Of a DNA stretch of 64,000 bases, positions 1 through 12,800 are shown piece by piece. Both the position numbers and the translations under genes were made by a program. Below the pieces are notes generated by a model. That model searched no databases. It was not told where the DNA came from and saw only the letters and a program-made list of their open reading frames with translations. The stretch is from contig NW_006498220.1 of assembly GCF_000471905.2 (NCBI RefSeq), forward strand, positions 2,418,147-2,482,146, in the 5' to 3' direction. How positions within the stretch are numbered: the first letter of the stretch is position 1; each line of letters opens with the position of its first letter. Source of the DNA: Amborella trichopoda. Lineage: Eukaryota; Streptophyta; Magnoliopsida; Amborellales; Amborellaceae.

Positions 1-1738
1 GGCATCCTTTATGAAAGTATCAAGAGGGCCAAATCAGCTATTGGAGAGAAGTGTAGTTTTGCTAGTAAGTGATCGAGATTATAGAAAGAAAGTGGAACAC
101 CAAATTTGGACGTCCAATTCATTATGTAGATAAATATATATTTATATCATTAGAATGTTTCATTCTAAATTATTTTTTTATGAAATTTTAAATGACATTT
201 CTCTATCTATATATTTTCTAGGTTACTAATTCAACCCAAAAATTTTCTATTTGACACATGAACATCCCCAGAAGATATGGAAGGGGTCAGATACATTATT
301 GCCAGGTTGGAGAGAAGCCATTGAAACCAGGTAGCAGCAATACAAGAGGTATTATTTAATATTTCGGTAAGAACTTGATTGATTTGTTATATTTGTGAAG
401 AATAATGCACTAAGATGAAATATTTTGTTTTAGCTTGCTATGTATATGGATGTTATAGGATCCTTCGGAACTAGACTTGTCAGAAATTCTCGAACTAAGA
501 TGGATCCAGGTTATCCCCTAACTAATATTTTGTTCATTCATAAATTTAATCTTATGAATTGTTCTTTCCCTTATAATGCTTTTTGTATTTTAATCTAGCT
601 GAATGATGGGAGATATATGGTAGTGATGCACCTCACCTACAGAGGGTAGCAATCAAGGTGCTCTCCCAGACATGTTCTGTTACTGGCTGTGAGCGAAACT
701 GGAGTACGTTCCAATGGTTGCACACTACTACGAGAAATCGACTCGCTTCGGAGAAGCTTCATAAACTAGTCTACGTTCATGACAACTTAAACCTCTAAGA
801 GCGATAAATAAGAAGGAAGCTTGAAGACTGTGGGCCGATAGACTTGGACACAATATTTATCATAGACACTGCATAACAATCGGTAGTAGAAGAAGAGGAG
901 CTAGTGTTGCACAAGAAAGTGTTCCTTGAGGCTATCGGTGAGGAAGATTTGAAGAAGGTGATGAGCAGCATGAAAGAGGAAGCAGCCCGCCAACATATCC
1001 ACAAATCGTCGAAGATGTCGGTGATATTGCACCTAATGAGGGAGAGTGGGAAGGGGGTCTAAGGGAAAATGAGAGAGATGATGATTCTGAGGCCACCCAA
1101 TCCCAACCAAATTATTATATCGAGTCCCAACAACAAGAGGGTAGGGATGAGCACGATAGTGTAGGTGAGCATGAAGGATGGACAAGCTCCGAGGATTTTG
1201 GATTAGGACCACAACAAAACACTAACACTCAAGGATTTGGGTATAGTCAAGTGCTCACTAATTTGGATGATTCGTTTTTAGAACGAGTCATTGAATTGTC
1301 ACGCGATTTCAATCAATGGCACCAGCGTGACCAAGATGAAGAACGACGTCGTCTGTCATTTTATTTTTAGATCTATGTTACAAATTATATGCTTTGTTGC
1401 AGTCCATGTATGATGATATACTTAATCCATGACAATTCTATGTTTATCCTTTTGTGTGATGTAAATTAAATGGTAAATGGTAGTTCATGCAGGGAACGAC
1501 CATATCAATATTCGCATATTCATGCAAAGAAATGAAAATTCTTAATGGAGTACCCTCATTTCTTATTGAATTCCTAAAAAAAAACATTTATAATGAATTT
1601 TAATAATTTTTTCGGATTTTTTTTAAGGTTTAATCCGACCTATTCAGCCGATTCCCGATTCGGATCATCGATTCGCCGATCCATATGGGTTTTTGAGATG
1701 CACAATCCAGGTCACCGATCCGCTTTTTAAACCACTAG
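1..1738 (+). mobile_element. hAT transposon, 3' part (transposase C-terminus and right end)
   Basis: A reading frame at about 640-800 gives the hAT C-terminal dimerisation region, with the signature CSVTGCERNWS followed by a block ending in KLVYVHDNL. An acidic, Q- and E-rich tail in another frame runs from about 1013 to a stop near 1369, typical of plant hAT transposases. Near 1620-1738 the DNA is rich in GATTCGG/CGATCC motifs and ends in a sequence whose reverse complement starts TAGTGGTTTAAAAAGCGG. This resembles the ends of the hAT elements near 58.2 and 60.3 kb. The 5' part lies outside the window. Stops and frame changes between the blocks show an inactive copy. Confidence 0.75.
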
Positions 1739-1739
1739 A

Positions 1740-2760
1740 TGTACCTATTGAGAAAAGAGTGAAGTTAAGTGTTAACATGAGGCCAATAAATGATTATGAA
1801 ACGAAACAAATGGAAAAAAATCGTTGTGGGTCCATAATGCATGTTATATGGATAGAAGACCCTATCTAGCTTTTGCCTAAAGCTTGATGGCGCACTTCCG
1901 AAGTAATCCCTGATTAGAACATGGGAAAGCAGTTAAGAGAATCATGAGATACTTAAAGGGAACAATTTGTTATGCATTAACCTATGGGGATGTGCATGAT
2001 TTAAGAGTCTCAGGTTACTCAGACTCCGACTTTTAAGGAGATCTGGATGATTTGAAATCAACTTTTGTTTATATATATTCATGGATAGAGGTGGTGTCAT
2101 AGCTTAGCGTATTGAGAAGCAAAACCTAATAGCCTTATCTACTGTAGAAGGTGAGTATATGGCTTGATGTTCTGCATCAAAAGAAACCATATGGATAAAG
2201 AAGTTTCTCACTCAACTTCACTATAATCGACTAAGACATGGAATCATAAGGATCACGTGTGATAATCAAGCCGACATAGCATTGACAAAAGAACCGAGGC
2301 TTCATAGCCGGTCAAGACATACAAGAGCTTAATTTTATCATTTAAGGGAAGAGATTGAGAAAGGTGAGGTGGATGTGGCTTATCTATTATAGAAGGTGAG
2401 TATATGGCTCAATGTTCTGCATCAAAGGAACCCATATGGAAAAAGAAGTTTCTCACTCAACTTCACTATAATCCACTAAGACATGGAATCATAAGGATCA
2501 TGTGTGATAATCAAGCTGCCATAGCAGTGACAAAAGAACCGAGGCTCCATAGCCAATCAAGACATACAAGAGCTTAATTTTATTATATAAGGGAAGAGAT
2601 TGAGAAATGTGAGGTGGATGTGGCTTATATGCCTACAAAAGCTATGCGTGCAGACCCCTAAACTAAAGGCTTAACTAGTAATGTGCTCTTAAGACATGTA
2701 CATGGAATGGGGTTGAGAAAGTTAACTAAGCATGAGCGATTTCTTTCTTTATGGGTAATA
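1740..2760 (+). mobile_element. Ty1/Copia retrotransposon fossil (RNase H end)
   Basis: Conceptual translation shows the end of a Copia polyprotein: the region before RNase H, the RNase H blocks, and the short C-terminal segment that precedes the 3' LTR. Part of the segment is present twice in tandem. The copy is clearly broken, with on the order of ten or more interruptions, so it is old. No LTR pair or target duplication could be recognised. Confidence 0.7.
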
Positions 2761-3069
2761 CTTATATGATATCAATGAGAGTATAAGAGTACGAGAGAAT
2801 ACAGATTTTCTTTGGTCTTTTCGAATTGGAAATGATCCAAACCCATGAACTTCTCTCCACGACCTAAATATAAGCCCTCTTCATGTTGTTAATTTCGGAA
2901 ACCCTATCCTATGAAGCGATGACGGCTATAATATGAAAAATTGACAAGCCATACATGTAATATTAATGCTAGTTATTTACCGATATCTGAAATATGTGAT
3001 ATATTAATGACTTAATTGGGTTCCTTTTATGATAGGAAATACACAAAATTGCATAGCCCTGTTTCTTTT

Positions 3070-4240
3070 CTTTTTTGACAAGAGTACGAAGTTTTATTAA
3101 TCACGAATGCAAGTAACATAATTACAAGGTCATGGGAGAAATAACAAAAAGAACGGCTTGAATTCCATCTTTAGCCAATGAATCTACGCTGACATTCGCC
3201 TCCATGTAGACATGGTTGAAAGAAACCACATGATTTTGACAAATATCCACTACTATCGTACAACACTTTCTTAAGCTCCATGGGGGCCTTCCTTTCACGG
3301 AACACCGATTGATCACGTTTAACAAATCACCCTTTACCATCCAACCCAAATTAACACATCGATTCTTCAAAATCTTTAGACTAAGCAATATTGCTAAGAA
3401 CTCATAATAATTTGCAATAGTTATTCCACATGGTCCATAATAAAAGAACATCTCTACACCCATTGAGTCCCTCACAACTCCTCCAAAACCAGCTGGTCCT
3501 AGATCGTTAACAGGGTTGTCATCAAAGTTTAGTTTAACACCACCATTAACAAAGAGTATCCATCTTCCAATTGGTCGGGGCCTCTCCACAACTTGTTGGA
3601 TCAAATCACTCAAATTAAGAATTACTTTTATCTTCGATACCCCAAAACCGTCTTTAGAATTAGAGAACCAAAACCAAACACTATGCATAATTTTGTCCTT
3701 AATTCGAATAAGATCTGCACTTACACCTTCAAAGGGGGGCCTATTTCTTTTCAACTATACCTCCCAGAGAACCGTTGTCTTGAACATCTACCATAGAATT
3801 AATCCCTTTTTTGGCAAAGAAGGAATAGCAAGCTGATCGATAATACGTATATGTCTCAAAGAAAAGGTAGAGAACAACCCACAACTTGTAGTGCCCACAT
3901 CCAAATCCCATAAGTGAATAGACAATGAAAGAAAAGATGATTCCCCATCTCCTCATCTTCTTTGCACAATCTACAAACATTGACAATAAGTTTGCCCCTT
4001 CTTCTCAAATTGTCCACAGTCAACACTTTATCCTAAGATAAAGTCCAAAGGAAGAATTGCACTTTGTGAGGAATGCGCCATCTCTAAATATGTTTCAAGT
4101 TAAGTTGTTCCCATCTTAACCTATCATCAAAGAGTAACTGATATATAGATTTAACCAAAAAAACCCCATCATTTGTGAGCTCCCAGACCACCACATCTTC
4201 ATTGTTCTGAGATATATAAACTCTGTTCAAATCATTCATG
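3070..4240 (-). mobile_element. L1-like LINE, 3' end (zf-RVT and RNase H)
   Basis: On the minus strand an open stretch at 3754-3122 encodes a plant LINE RNase H domain: VKLNFDDNP, then GPAGFGGVVRDS, then an SVDSLAKDG block near the end. Upstream in the element (about 4110-3850) is a reverse-transcriptase zinc-binding region with H...PHKVQFFLW and the C-R-L-C pattern, interrupted by stops. The fragment is 5'-truncated (no endonuclease or RT core) and dead. Its 3' end lies near 3070, in a T-rich stretch on the plus strand. Confidence 0.75.
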
Positions 4241-6784
4241 AAACTAGCAAACTAAGTGAAAACTAGCAAACTGAGTGATCAAAGAATCTGGCAAATGTTT
4301 ATTAAAAATTGAATATCCCAGCTTACCCCGACCTACATTAGAAACATGTGCCTCATCGACTTTGCGATGTTGATTAATCGTTTCAATCGTGACTTGAAGG
4401 GCTTTGCAATACATATAATGAGCTACGATTGGGCCTGCCATTAAGAGGGTACCATACACAGCCAGTGTATAGTCGTGAAGAGGCAAATTATGTCATACTG
4501 AAGCACCTCGAGTCTTCAATCGAATATTTGGCGAAGTATACACCTTGCATTGTTATAGTTGTTACCCATGCGGCATGACTGTTACTCCTCAAGCCCGAGG
4601 ACTGATTAACTAAGGTTGCAAAAACTTTCGCAAATGTTTTTGCAAATAGTTATTCAAAATTAGTGGTCAAAATTTAACCATGTTATAGATCATTCAAAAT
4701 TAGAGGCCAAACACAAAACTTTACTCGAAATTGGAGAGATTGAAAGTTGACAACGTATATCCTGATCATATTTTAGAATTCCCAGTTAAGATCTCGTGAA
4801 ACCTTATGGTTGGTTGATCTATTTTGCTTAAAAGAATGGTAGGGGGAGAAAAAGAAGCTACTCATTACTTTGGAAATTTACAAATTTGCTGCTTGAGGGA
4901 AAGCTTTTTAGGTATTTAATATTCTTTTTATAAATCTTTTGAATATGAAATTTGATACGTGCCATCATTCAATGAAACGCACCTAAAAAAACATTTGATA
5001 AAATAAAATAAATCAAAATACCCCTAAAAATTTTAAAGATATTTTGATTATTTTATTTCATTAAAAATATTCTTTTAATATTTTTTGCAAGTGCAAGTTT
5101 GAGAAGAGTGGGTGCCCACAATTTGGTACCAAAATATTTTGTAAAAAAAATTTAAAAATAAAATAGTATATAGACATGACATTGTGATTATGTCCATCTC
5201 AACCATCCATTTAGATCAGACATGTAATCAGACAAGGGGAAATATAAGTATAGAAAGAGCACTTCAGGTAAAAAAAAACACAAAGTTTAACAATGCACTA
5301 CCACTATGGGATAAAAATTACAAATAATTAAAAATTGCACAGATTGACAAGTACCCGGAGAGAACAAGTACCCGGAGAGAATGACAAAAACAACTAATGT
5401 TAGATAAAAGCAAGTTAGCACTTGACAATAAGGTCCAATGTCCAGCGAAAAAACAAAATGCGAATAAGGTGCAACCCTGTGGAGATATGACATCACAGAA
5501 GTGCATGAGAGGAGAGAGTAACGGACTGGGTTTTTAAATCGGTAATTTCCCTGGGTGATGTGATTTTGAAAAAATCAAAATGCATTTAAAAAAGGCTTAT
5601 TGAGCTGTTCGATATTGTCGATATCAAACCACAAATTTTTTCTAAGAAAGGGGCTGTTTATTGAGGTAATTCCACGGTCCTGACATCAAACCGTCTCAGA
5701 AATGGGCGGTTTGATTTTTGGGCTTTGTTGCACAACCCTAGAACTCACAAAGAGGAGAAAAGCAGTTTAATTTGCAATCTCAAACCGGTGGCAAACTGGA
5801 ATACAAAAACACCAAAAAACATGACATGGTAGTAACATTTGGCAAAATATGGATTATGAGAGGTCATTCCACATAGTTTTCTAGTCCGTGCATAACTTTT
5901 GCTTCTGATGTGTCCATCAAAAACTCAAGGGCACATCTCTTACTACAAGGAATATGTATCTGCTTATGGACCCCTCATCTTCCTTCCAGGATTTCCGAGA
6001 TTTTTGGTCAAGGCGGCCTAAAGGGCTATAAATAGGCATTTCTGAGGACTTTGCATAACCTTTGCTTCTTGTCTTGAGCTTGTTTTTAATCATGCGCTAC
6101 ATCAGCAGGCATTGCGCAACTGTTCCCAAGATTCCCAACCAAAGCATAAAAGCACATGGGTGGAAGTAGTGTATCAAGTGCATGAAGCCCGGAGGACGCG
6201 GGCATAAAATAATGATGTTTAAATGCACACGTAAATAACATCCTGCACGCAATAAGTAAAAATCAAATGCTCAAAATAAAGATGCATGAGTGTGTCTTAA
6301 AGAGAGAGAGAGACATTATTATTGTACAATAAACAAACCAAATGAATTACTAGTAAACCTAGCTTAGTCACAGAAATAGTAATCCGCATCTATTTTCTCA
6401 AACACCATACAAAAGTATTATTGTTACATTTCGCAAGTAGCAGCCATATAACATAATTCTCCTCTCCAATACAACCACCTAAGCTATCATAGAGGAAGCC
6501 ACACACGTGGAAACACCGAAGAAACTGGTTCGAAAGAAACTGATAAACTGATGATAAGGTGAAATTTAAAATTACACTCCAACGTGCCAATAAATCTGGA
6601 AGCTGGACTTCTTGTTTTGCTTAGTCTTCATATAATCAAGGTTTAGAGGGGTCTTTCAAAAGCACTGAATCCTGCAAAGTCGTCTCCATTATTTTCCAAG
6701 CCAAGAAAAGAGAAGAGAGGAGGATTGGCCATTACCCGAATGGAGTTGTCCATTTCCTCACTTTGATTTGGAATTCACTCCTCA
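4241..6784. other. 3' flank of the ATPase gene; no recognised gene
   Basis: This is AT-rich sequence between the LINE fragment and the stop codon of the minus-strand ATPase gene. An 80-codon open stretch at 4486-4244 (minus) matches nothing I know. The part near 4970-5230 carries the AAATACCCCTAAAA core that recurs near 27.05 and 41.19 kb, so it is probably a dispersed repeat. The last few hundred bases before 6785 probably hold the ATPase 3' UTR, but no poly(A) site can be fixed. Confidence 0.4.
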
Positions 6785-6891
6785 TTAAAGGAAGTAGGAC
6801 AACTGCTGCTTCTTCCTTGAGCCTCCCTCACCATACAATTCATTCCATTGTTGTAGCTCAGTCATTACCGATCCCTCAGCTGCAAAGCTCA
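6785..6891 (-). CDS. DAA1: DAA1-like last exon (C-terminus and stop)
   Basis: Encodes [20 protein letters not shown] then [14 protein letters not shown] and TAA (6787-6785), clearly the family C-terminus. It lies about 5.3 kb from exon 16, beyond several transposon fragments. Relatives splice so that the exon begins GTT GCA, but here the bases before GTTGCAG are AT, not AG. The only nearby acceptor is the TTGCAG used for the border given. Frame is then kept only if exon 16 uses its GTAGAA donor. Confidence 0.88.
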
Positions 6892-9800
6892 CTGCAACAT
6901 GCATTCCGCATGTTTGAATGGTATAAATAGATCAAACTTGCAAATATGATTAGGATCACTGAGTAAACAACATGGTTCCGTTTCTTGATGACTGAGTTAG
7001 TAGAAGAAAGCACAGGGCATCATCCATAACCTAATGAAAAACTTAAAATCAGTCTCAACTCAGCATTGGGACAGACAAGCGTAAGTTGACTGCTATCCCT
7101 GATGGTCCCAATAACTGACAGAAATTTAATGCTGAAAACATGATACAATTGAGCAAATCATATGTTGATATGTTTGAACAAGTCAATGATTTTCACAAGT
7201 TTCCATGTTTTTGTTCACTCCTTGTTTCTATTTTTCTAATAATGTAAAAAAAATGCATTTTATATTCTTGAAAAAGTTTTGGCAATCCATAGGAACTGTT
7301 CCAAAATCCAAAGTAAACAAGACTTAAAAAACCTTAGAGAGCCTTCAAATTATAAAAACCAAAAAACTAATCAGCAGAAACAAAGTGATTCTAAATGCAA
7401 CCAAATATGGACAAAAAGTAAATAAAACAATGCTTACTTCACTAAAAGTTGATAACAGCACTGGGAATATCACCCAATGCCATGTTTTGACATTGCAGCT
7501 CATATCATATCGTCACATGCTCATGCTATCTCAATGGTTTATGCCCTTGACACAAGGCATGTACTCTTCCTTTCGTTACTAGTACTCCTACATAATTATG
7601 TAATTACTGATAAATATCAATTTTTCATGGTATCCTTTTCAAACAAACTACATTGTTCCTACAAGTCCAACAGGGACTCGGCAAAATGCATTCAAATTAT
7701 AAAATCCAAAAAACTAATCAGCAGAAACAAAGTGATTCTAAATGCAACCAAATATGGACAAAAAGTAAATAAAGCAAAGCTTACTTCACTAAAAGTTGAT
7801 AACAGCACTGGGAATATCACCCAATGCCATGTTTTGACATTGCAGCTCGTATCATATCGTCACATGCTGATGCTATCTCAATGGTTTATGTCCTTGACAC
7901 AAAGGCATGTACTCTTCCTTTCGTTACTAGTACTCCTACATAATTATGTAATTAACCCAAGTACTGAGAAATATCAATTTTTCAGGGCATCCTTTTCAAA
8001 CAAACTACATTGTTCCTACAAGTCCAGCAGGGACTCGGGGGAAAATGCATCAAGGAGCTGTTCAAGGTTGCTTCATGCAGTAAATTAGGACCATTTTGCA
8101 TGGATTTGAGTATGACAACCCATTCCGGCTCAGCTATTTCCAGCAGCAAGCATTGTCATTTTCCATGAATCAACCTTGCAGAACACAAATTAGATGCAGT
8201 ATCTCATCGAGACTAGGTATGTTTGTCATTAATATCTTGACTAGTTCTAAATAAGTTCCTAGTCATTTGCATCAATGAAGAGATAATTCATTGATCTGCC
8301 TAATGACCTATTGACCCCATTTTTGGGTATTTTTCTTAGTTTTCCAGTAATAAAAGTTTGGTTGGATGAAAGTCTCAGAGTTTAAAATTTTCCAAATAAC
8401 AGTTTTTCCTAATTCATATTTCATGACATAGTTACGTCTTCAGGATCCTATATTGCAATTCCTTGCTATTGATAAAAAAAGCAATCAAGTTATATGATTT
8501 TCCTCGGCTTGCTGCAACCGCCTGATGGGTCAAACTTTCATATGTTCATCAGTCACTCCATATAGATAGTTTTCAAATTCTGTTTTATCACATTCATAGC
8601 TGATTCGATAGCACAAAAATCAAGTTCCATGAAATCATTTATTCGCAATGCTCAAGAATATTTTGCGTTTGTGTATCACACGTTAATTTCCATCTAAATG
8701 TGACAAATATTTGAAATGTCTATCATCTGAATTTTCCAGATATATTACAAAATATCAAAGGAAATCTTGCCTAAGCAGTCTCAGACTAGCATCCCAATAT
8801 TTCTCTATTCCTTTTCGCAAGTCTAAGATCATCATCATGTAAACCTTATCCCAACTATTTGAGTTTGGCTACATAAATCCCATTCCGCCATTCTGCTTAT
8901 AGGTTCAGGATTCATGACAAGATTTGGTAAAGTTTTATGATGGCTGTCCTATCTAACACAACCCTCCTCCTTTACCCGGGCTAAGTATAAGACTATTATC
9001 TATTTAATCATAATTATGTAAGGCAAATGACAAATATCATTCAAATAATTTCAACCAGAAGAATGGGAACATACTTTTAACATTTGTTCTATACACACTA
9101 TTGTTAGGAGTTACATTATTTTTTCAAGGGTAATATTGTACATTACCCATAACAGAGCTCCTTTACTTATCCTCAATGTAATGAAATGAAAATACACAAA
9201 TGTTTTCGCATTCTTTCCCAACCTTGTCATGGTACCAGAGCACAGGCAAAGCAAAACCATAAAAAGCAGCAGCCAAACTCTTCAACCCTCTAGCAATAAA
9301 ATTAATGTATCCTCGCTATAACACTTCAAGCAAGACTCTTAACAAGATCTGCACTCTCTAAAAAGTAAGACGTGAAGGCCACAAATGTTTCTTAGAAAAG
9401 CATCTCCAAAAGTCAAAGCTCCAAATGAAGATTCGCTAGTGTTGATACAATCTTGATGCAAGATATTTCAGCACAATAAAGAAAACATTAGATGGGCTCG
9501 AAAAAGGTGTGGCAATCTTCCCTGCCTATTTGAAGACTTGAAACCTGTCAGCCCATTTCATATCTTTTTTTAAATATCTCTTCTTTCTTTACATACATAA
9601 AGCAATCATATCATCATTGCTTACAAAAATCTAGAATCTTTATCTCTAATGGCATCCTCAAATGTGGCTGCTCTTCTAGCCATTAAATTGGACTGCTTAA
9701 ACTAATCTTATAAGGAAAAAATTGATTTCTATGAATTATGCGCAAAGAATATATGGGTGGATTTCTTGATGGGTGTAGGCGTTGCCGTCACATTGTATCA

Positions 9801-12800
9801 CAAAACTAAAAAATTGACAATTCACCAAACCAAAGAAGCACCTCAACTTAATCTGGAACATGAAAAACATGGACGGCGCAAGAACAAAATATGATTAGTT
9901 CTTTGGTCCGATATCTCCAAATGTACTTAAAGAGTCATGGATCTCTCTATTGCTCAAGATATCTAGGTTGCATTAAATTATAGGTCCAAAATTATATGTC
10001 CGGTTAACATAGGATTAAGATCTCTGCTTTACCTGATTGTGATCCTTAGTATCAAGGAATCGCCCGGAATTGAGATTGCGCGTTGCAAAACGCTGGAACA
10101 AGATCCGGGAGTGGGAGCAAACCCTCCTTAAAAGACCCTAATAACTATGGTCTAAGGCGTAATTATCTGGAAGAGAATGAGTGTATTAGCAGTTTTGTCC
10201 ACTTCAATACCGAGAAAATACTTCAAAGAACCAAAATTGTCATCTAAACTTTGCATTCAAGAGGTTCTTAATGGTATGGATATGGTCACATAAACTTCCT
10301 ATAGTAAACTTCTGGTGATAAGGATATCATCGACATAAAACAATAAGATCGTAATTCCATGTGGGCCAATATAGGTGAACAATGAGTAATCCACCAGAGT
10401 GGGCTAGAAACTCTCAAATCATGCTCAGGACACTTGCTTGTCCATATATCACCTTTGTGAGTCAGCACACTTAAGAGTTTGAGGCCGCATGCGTTGTATC
10501 CAAGTGGCTAATCCATATAAACCTCTTCATTCATATCACCATGCAGAAACGAATTTTTAGCATCGAGCTGCTAAAGTCCCACCCATAAGTTAGGGAAGGA
10601 GAGAACTATTCAAAATGGTTTGTATTATGATTTCCGGTTAAATGTTTTATCACAATCTAAGCCTTGTCGTTGAGTATATAGCACTATTAGAAGCTTTGTT
10701 GTTATATGTATTATTCATTATTCTTATGCTAATATTTATGTATTATTTTCTCATAGTAATTTCTCATGTACATAAGGGTGCCGATAAGGGTATTAGAGTA
10801 GATTGCTCTTAACCCTAGCACTCACATATATGAATGAATATGGGTTCCCACAACAATTCAGTGGAACGACCAAGCCATCTTACCTTCCATGCCACTCTTC
10901 ATCTTGTCCTCCTTCACTTCTTCTCTCCTTGATGAAGTTTCACATGGTATTAGAGAAAGAGGATCCACATCTCAAGATCAACACATCTCTAATCCTGGCA
11001 GTCTTCTTCTAAACTCTTTCTCCACAAACACTAGTCTCTACATTCTTCTTCTTCTCTTCCAGCCCAAGGGAATATTTTGCCTCCTAATTTTTTCTTTTCT
11101 AACCCTAGGCTTGTCCCTTTTTCTTCAAACCATAACCTCCCTCCCTATTTGTCCTCCTTTTTTATTCAAGTCAGATTTTCAGATCTCAAATCAAATCTCC
11201 CATTTTACAAACCCCAGTTTCATCTCTCATAGCACACTTAACGTCTGTTCTCTCTTAATTGACTTTTCCCTCTCTCTTCTCAAACATTACTTGTTCTATT
11301 CAATCTCTTTTCTTTCTCTATAAAAAAATCCCTACTCGCTATTTAATCTCTTTCCTTTCTCTAAAAAGGGGAAAATAATATTTTTCTTCCTCAAATTTCA
11401 GAAATCAGAAACCTAAAAATACCTTTTTAGCACAAAATCTCTCATTTGCAAGTCCTTCCACCATGTTACCCTTCTTGTAGAGAAAATGACTACCCTTTGT
11501 CTCCGTATATGGGAACCATGTGTTTCGGCCTTGAGATTCAATATTGAAACCTCCTTGCAGAGAAAGAGCCTACCCTCTGTTTCTGCAAATGGGGATGATA
11601 TTTCAGCCTTGAGTTTGAAAGGTGATGACTCTCTCTCCTTTCATTCCCTATATCTCCTCAACCTTCTTTCTTATTCAAATCCTACAACAGATCTCTTCTT
11701 TAATTAACCCTAATTCCTTCTTGTCACCAGGAAAAATCCTCGAATTACCTTATCGAGTTCCATCATGGTTGGATCTTCTTCCCCTTCCTCTATCCTTCTC
11801 CATATCATCAAACTTGACCCCATATCCTTTGTGTGGAAATGTCAATCTCTCATTTCATTTGAAGACGATATCATGGGATCCAATGCCGAAATTTATTGCA
11901 AAAGGAAATAATAAAGGCAGTCGAAAACTTGTTTCAAGCCTAAATCCCACATTCACTACATGGAATTCTTTGGACCACGCCCTAGTTTCTTGGATCACCA
12001 CCACTCTCAAGAAATTTAGTCCAGGTTCCTGAAGAAATTTTTCCCCAGAAGGCATGCGTTCGTCCATCTATGCATGCATGTGCCTGCAAGTTAACAAGTA
12101 CAAGTAGAAATGCATAGGCACCAGTCAAATAGGGTTTTATTTTAAGTTCTACGCACCTGGTTCTTGGCCTGCCTCATGTCCTCCATGTTTAATGGGCGAA
12201 GTGTAATTTCTGGTTCCCCATTCCTGTGCCCTTCCACAATCTTTGAATACTTCAGCGGGCTCTTTTCTCCTTCCTTGATTTTGTTCTTCTTCTCCAACAT
12301 ATTCACAAAACTTTTACGATAAATTCCAAGATAAAAACACAAGTGCAACGTGGGAGAGATCAAAGAAAAAAAAAATACCTTGTCCTTTTCCTTTTCCCTC
12401 TCTCTTTGTAGCAGTTCTCTAACAGGACGATAGGACGCGATTGTACACAGATTCTATTATGCACCAATTGACCAGAGATTTTTACTACGAGTAACTCATG
12501 ATAAAATTAATAAATATAAGGAAAATGAACATACCTTTAAATCGCTTCCACTGTATCCTTCAGTCATGGAGGCTAGCTCTTTGTAGTCTAGTCCTTCTTC
12601 AACCTTCTCTCTCGACAAAAGAGTTCTCAAGATTAGTTCTCTGTTCTCTGCAGAAGGCAGGCCAACCATAATTCTGTATATCACAGTTATAATTTCCCAA
12701 ATCAGTTACAAGATAGGCTGTAGTGAGCACAGAATGCATCTACATAATTATATGCATTCTACACACCAGTAAAACAAATCAGCAATATTAGGTAGAATAA

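Noticed and set aside
4244-4486. 80-codon minus-strand frame as a possible gene fragment
   Set aside because: No recognisable domain, no splice partners, no conserved motif; kept only as part of the flank.
7477-8088. 203-codon frame with internal repeats
   Set aside because: Follows the 347 bp tandem duplication in an intron; no known domain and no codon bias.
10889-11323. 144-codon serine/leucine-rich plus-strand frame
   Set aside because: Pyrimidine-rich leader of a Copia fossil, not a gene.
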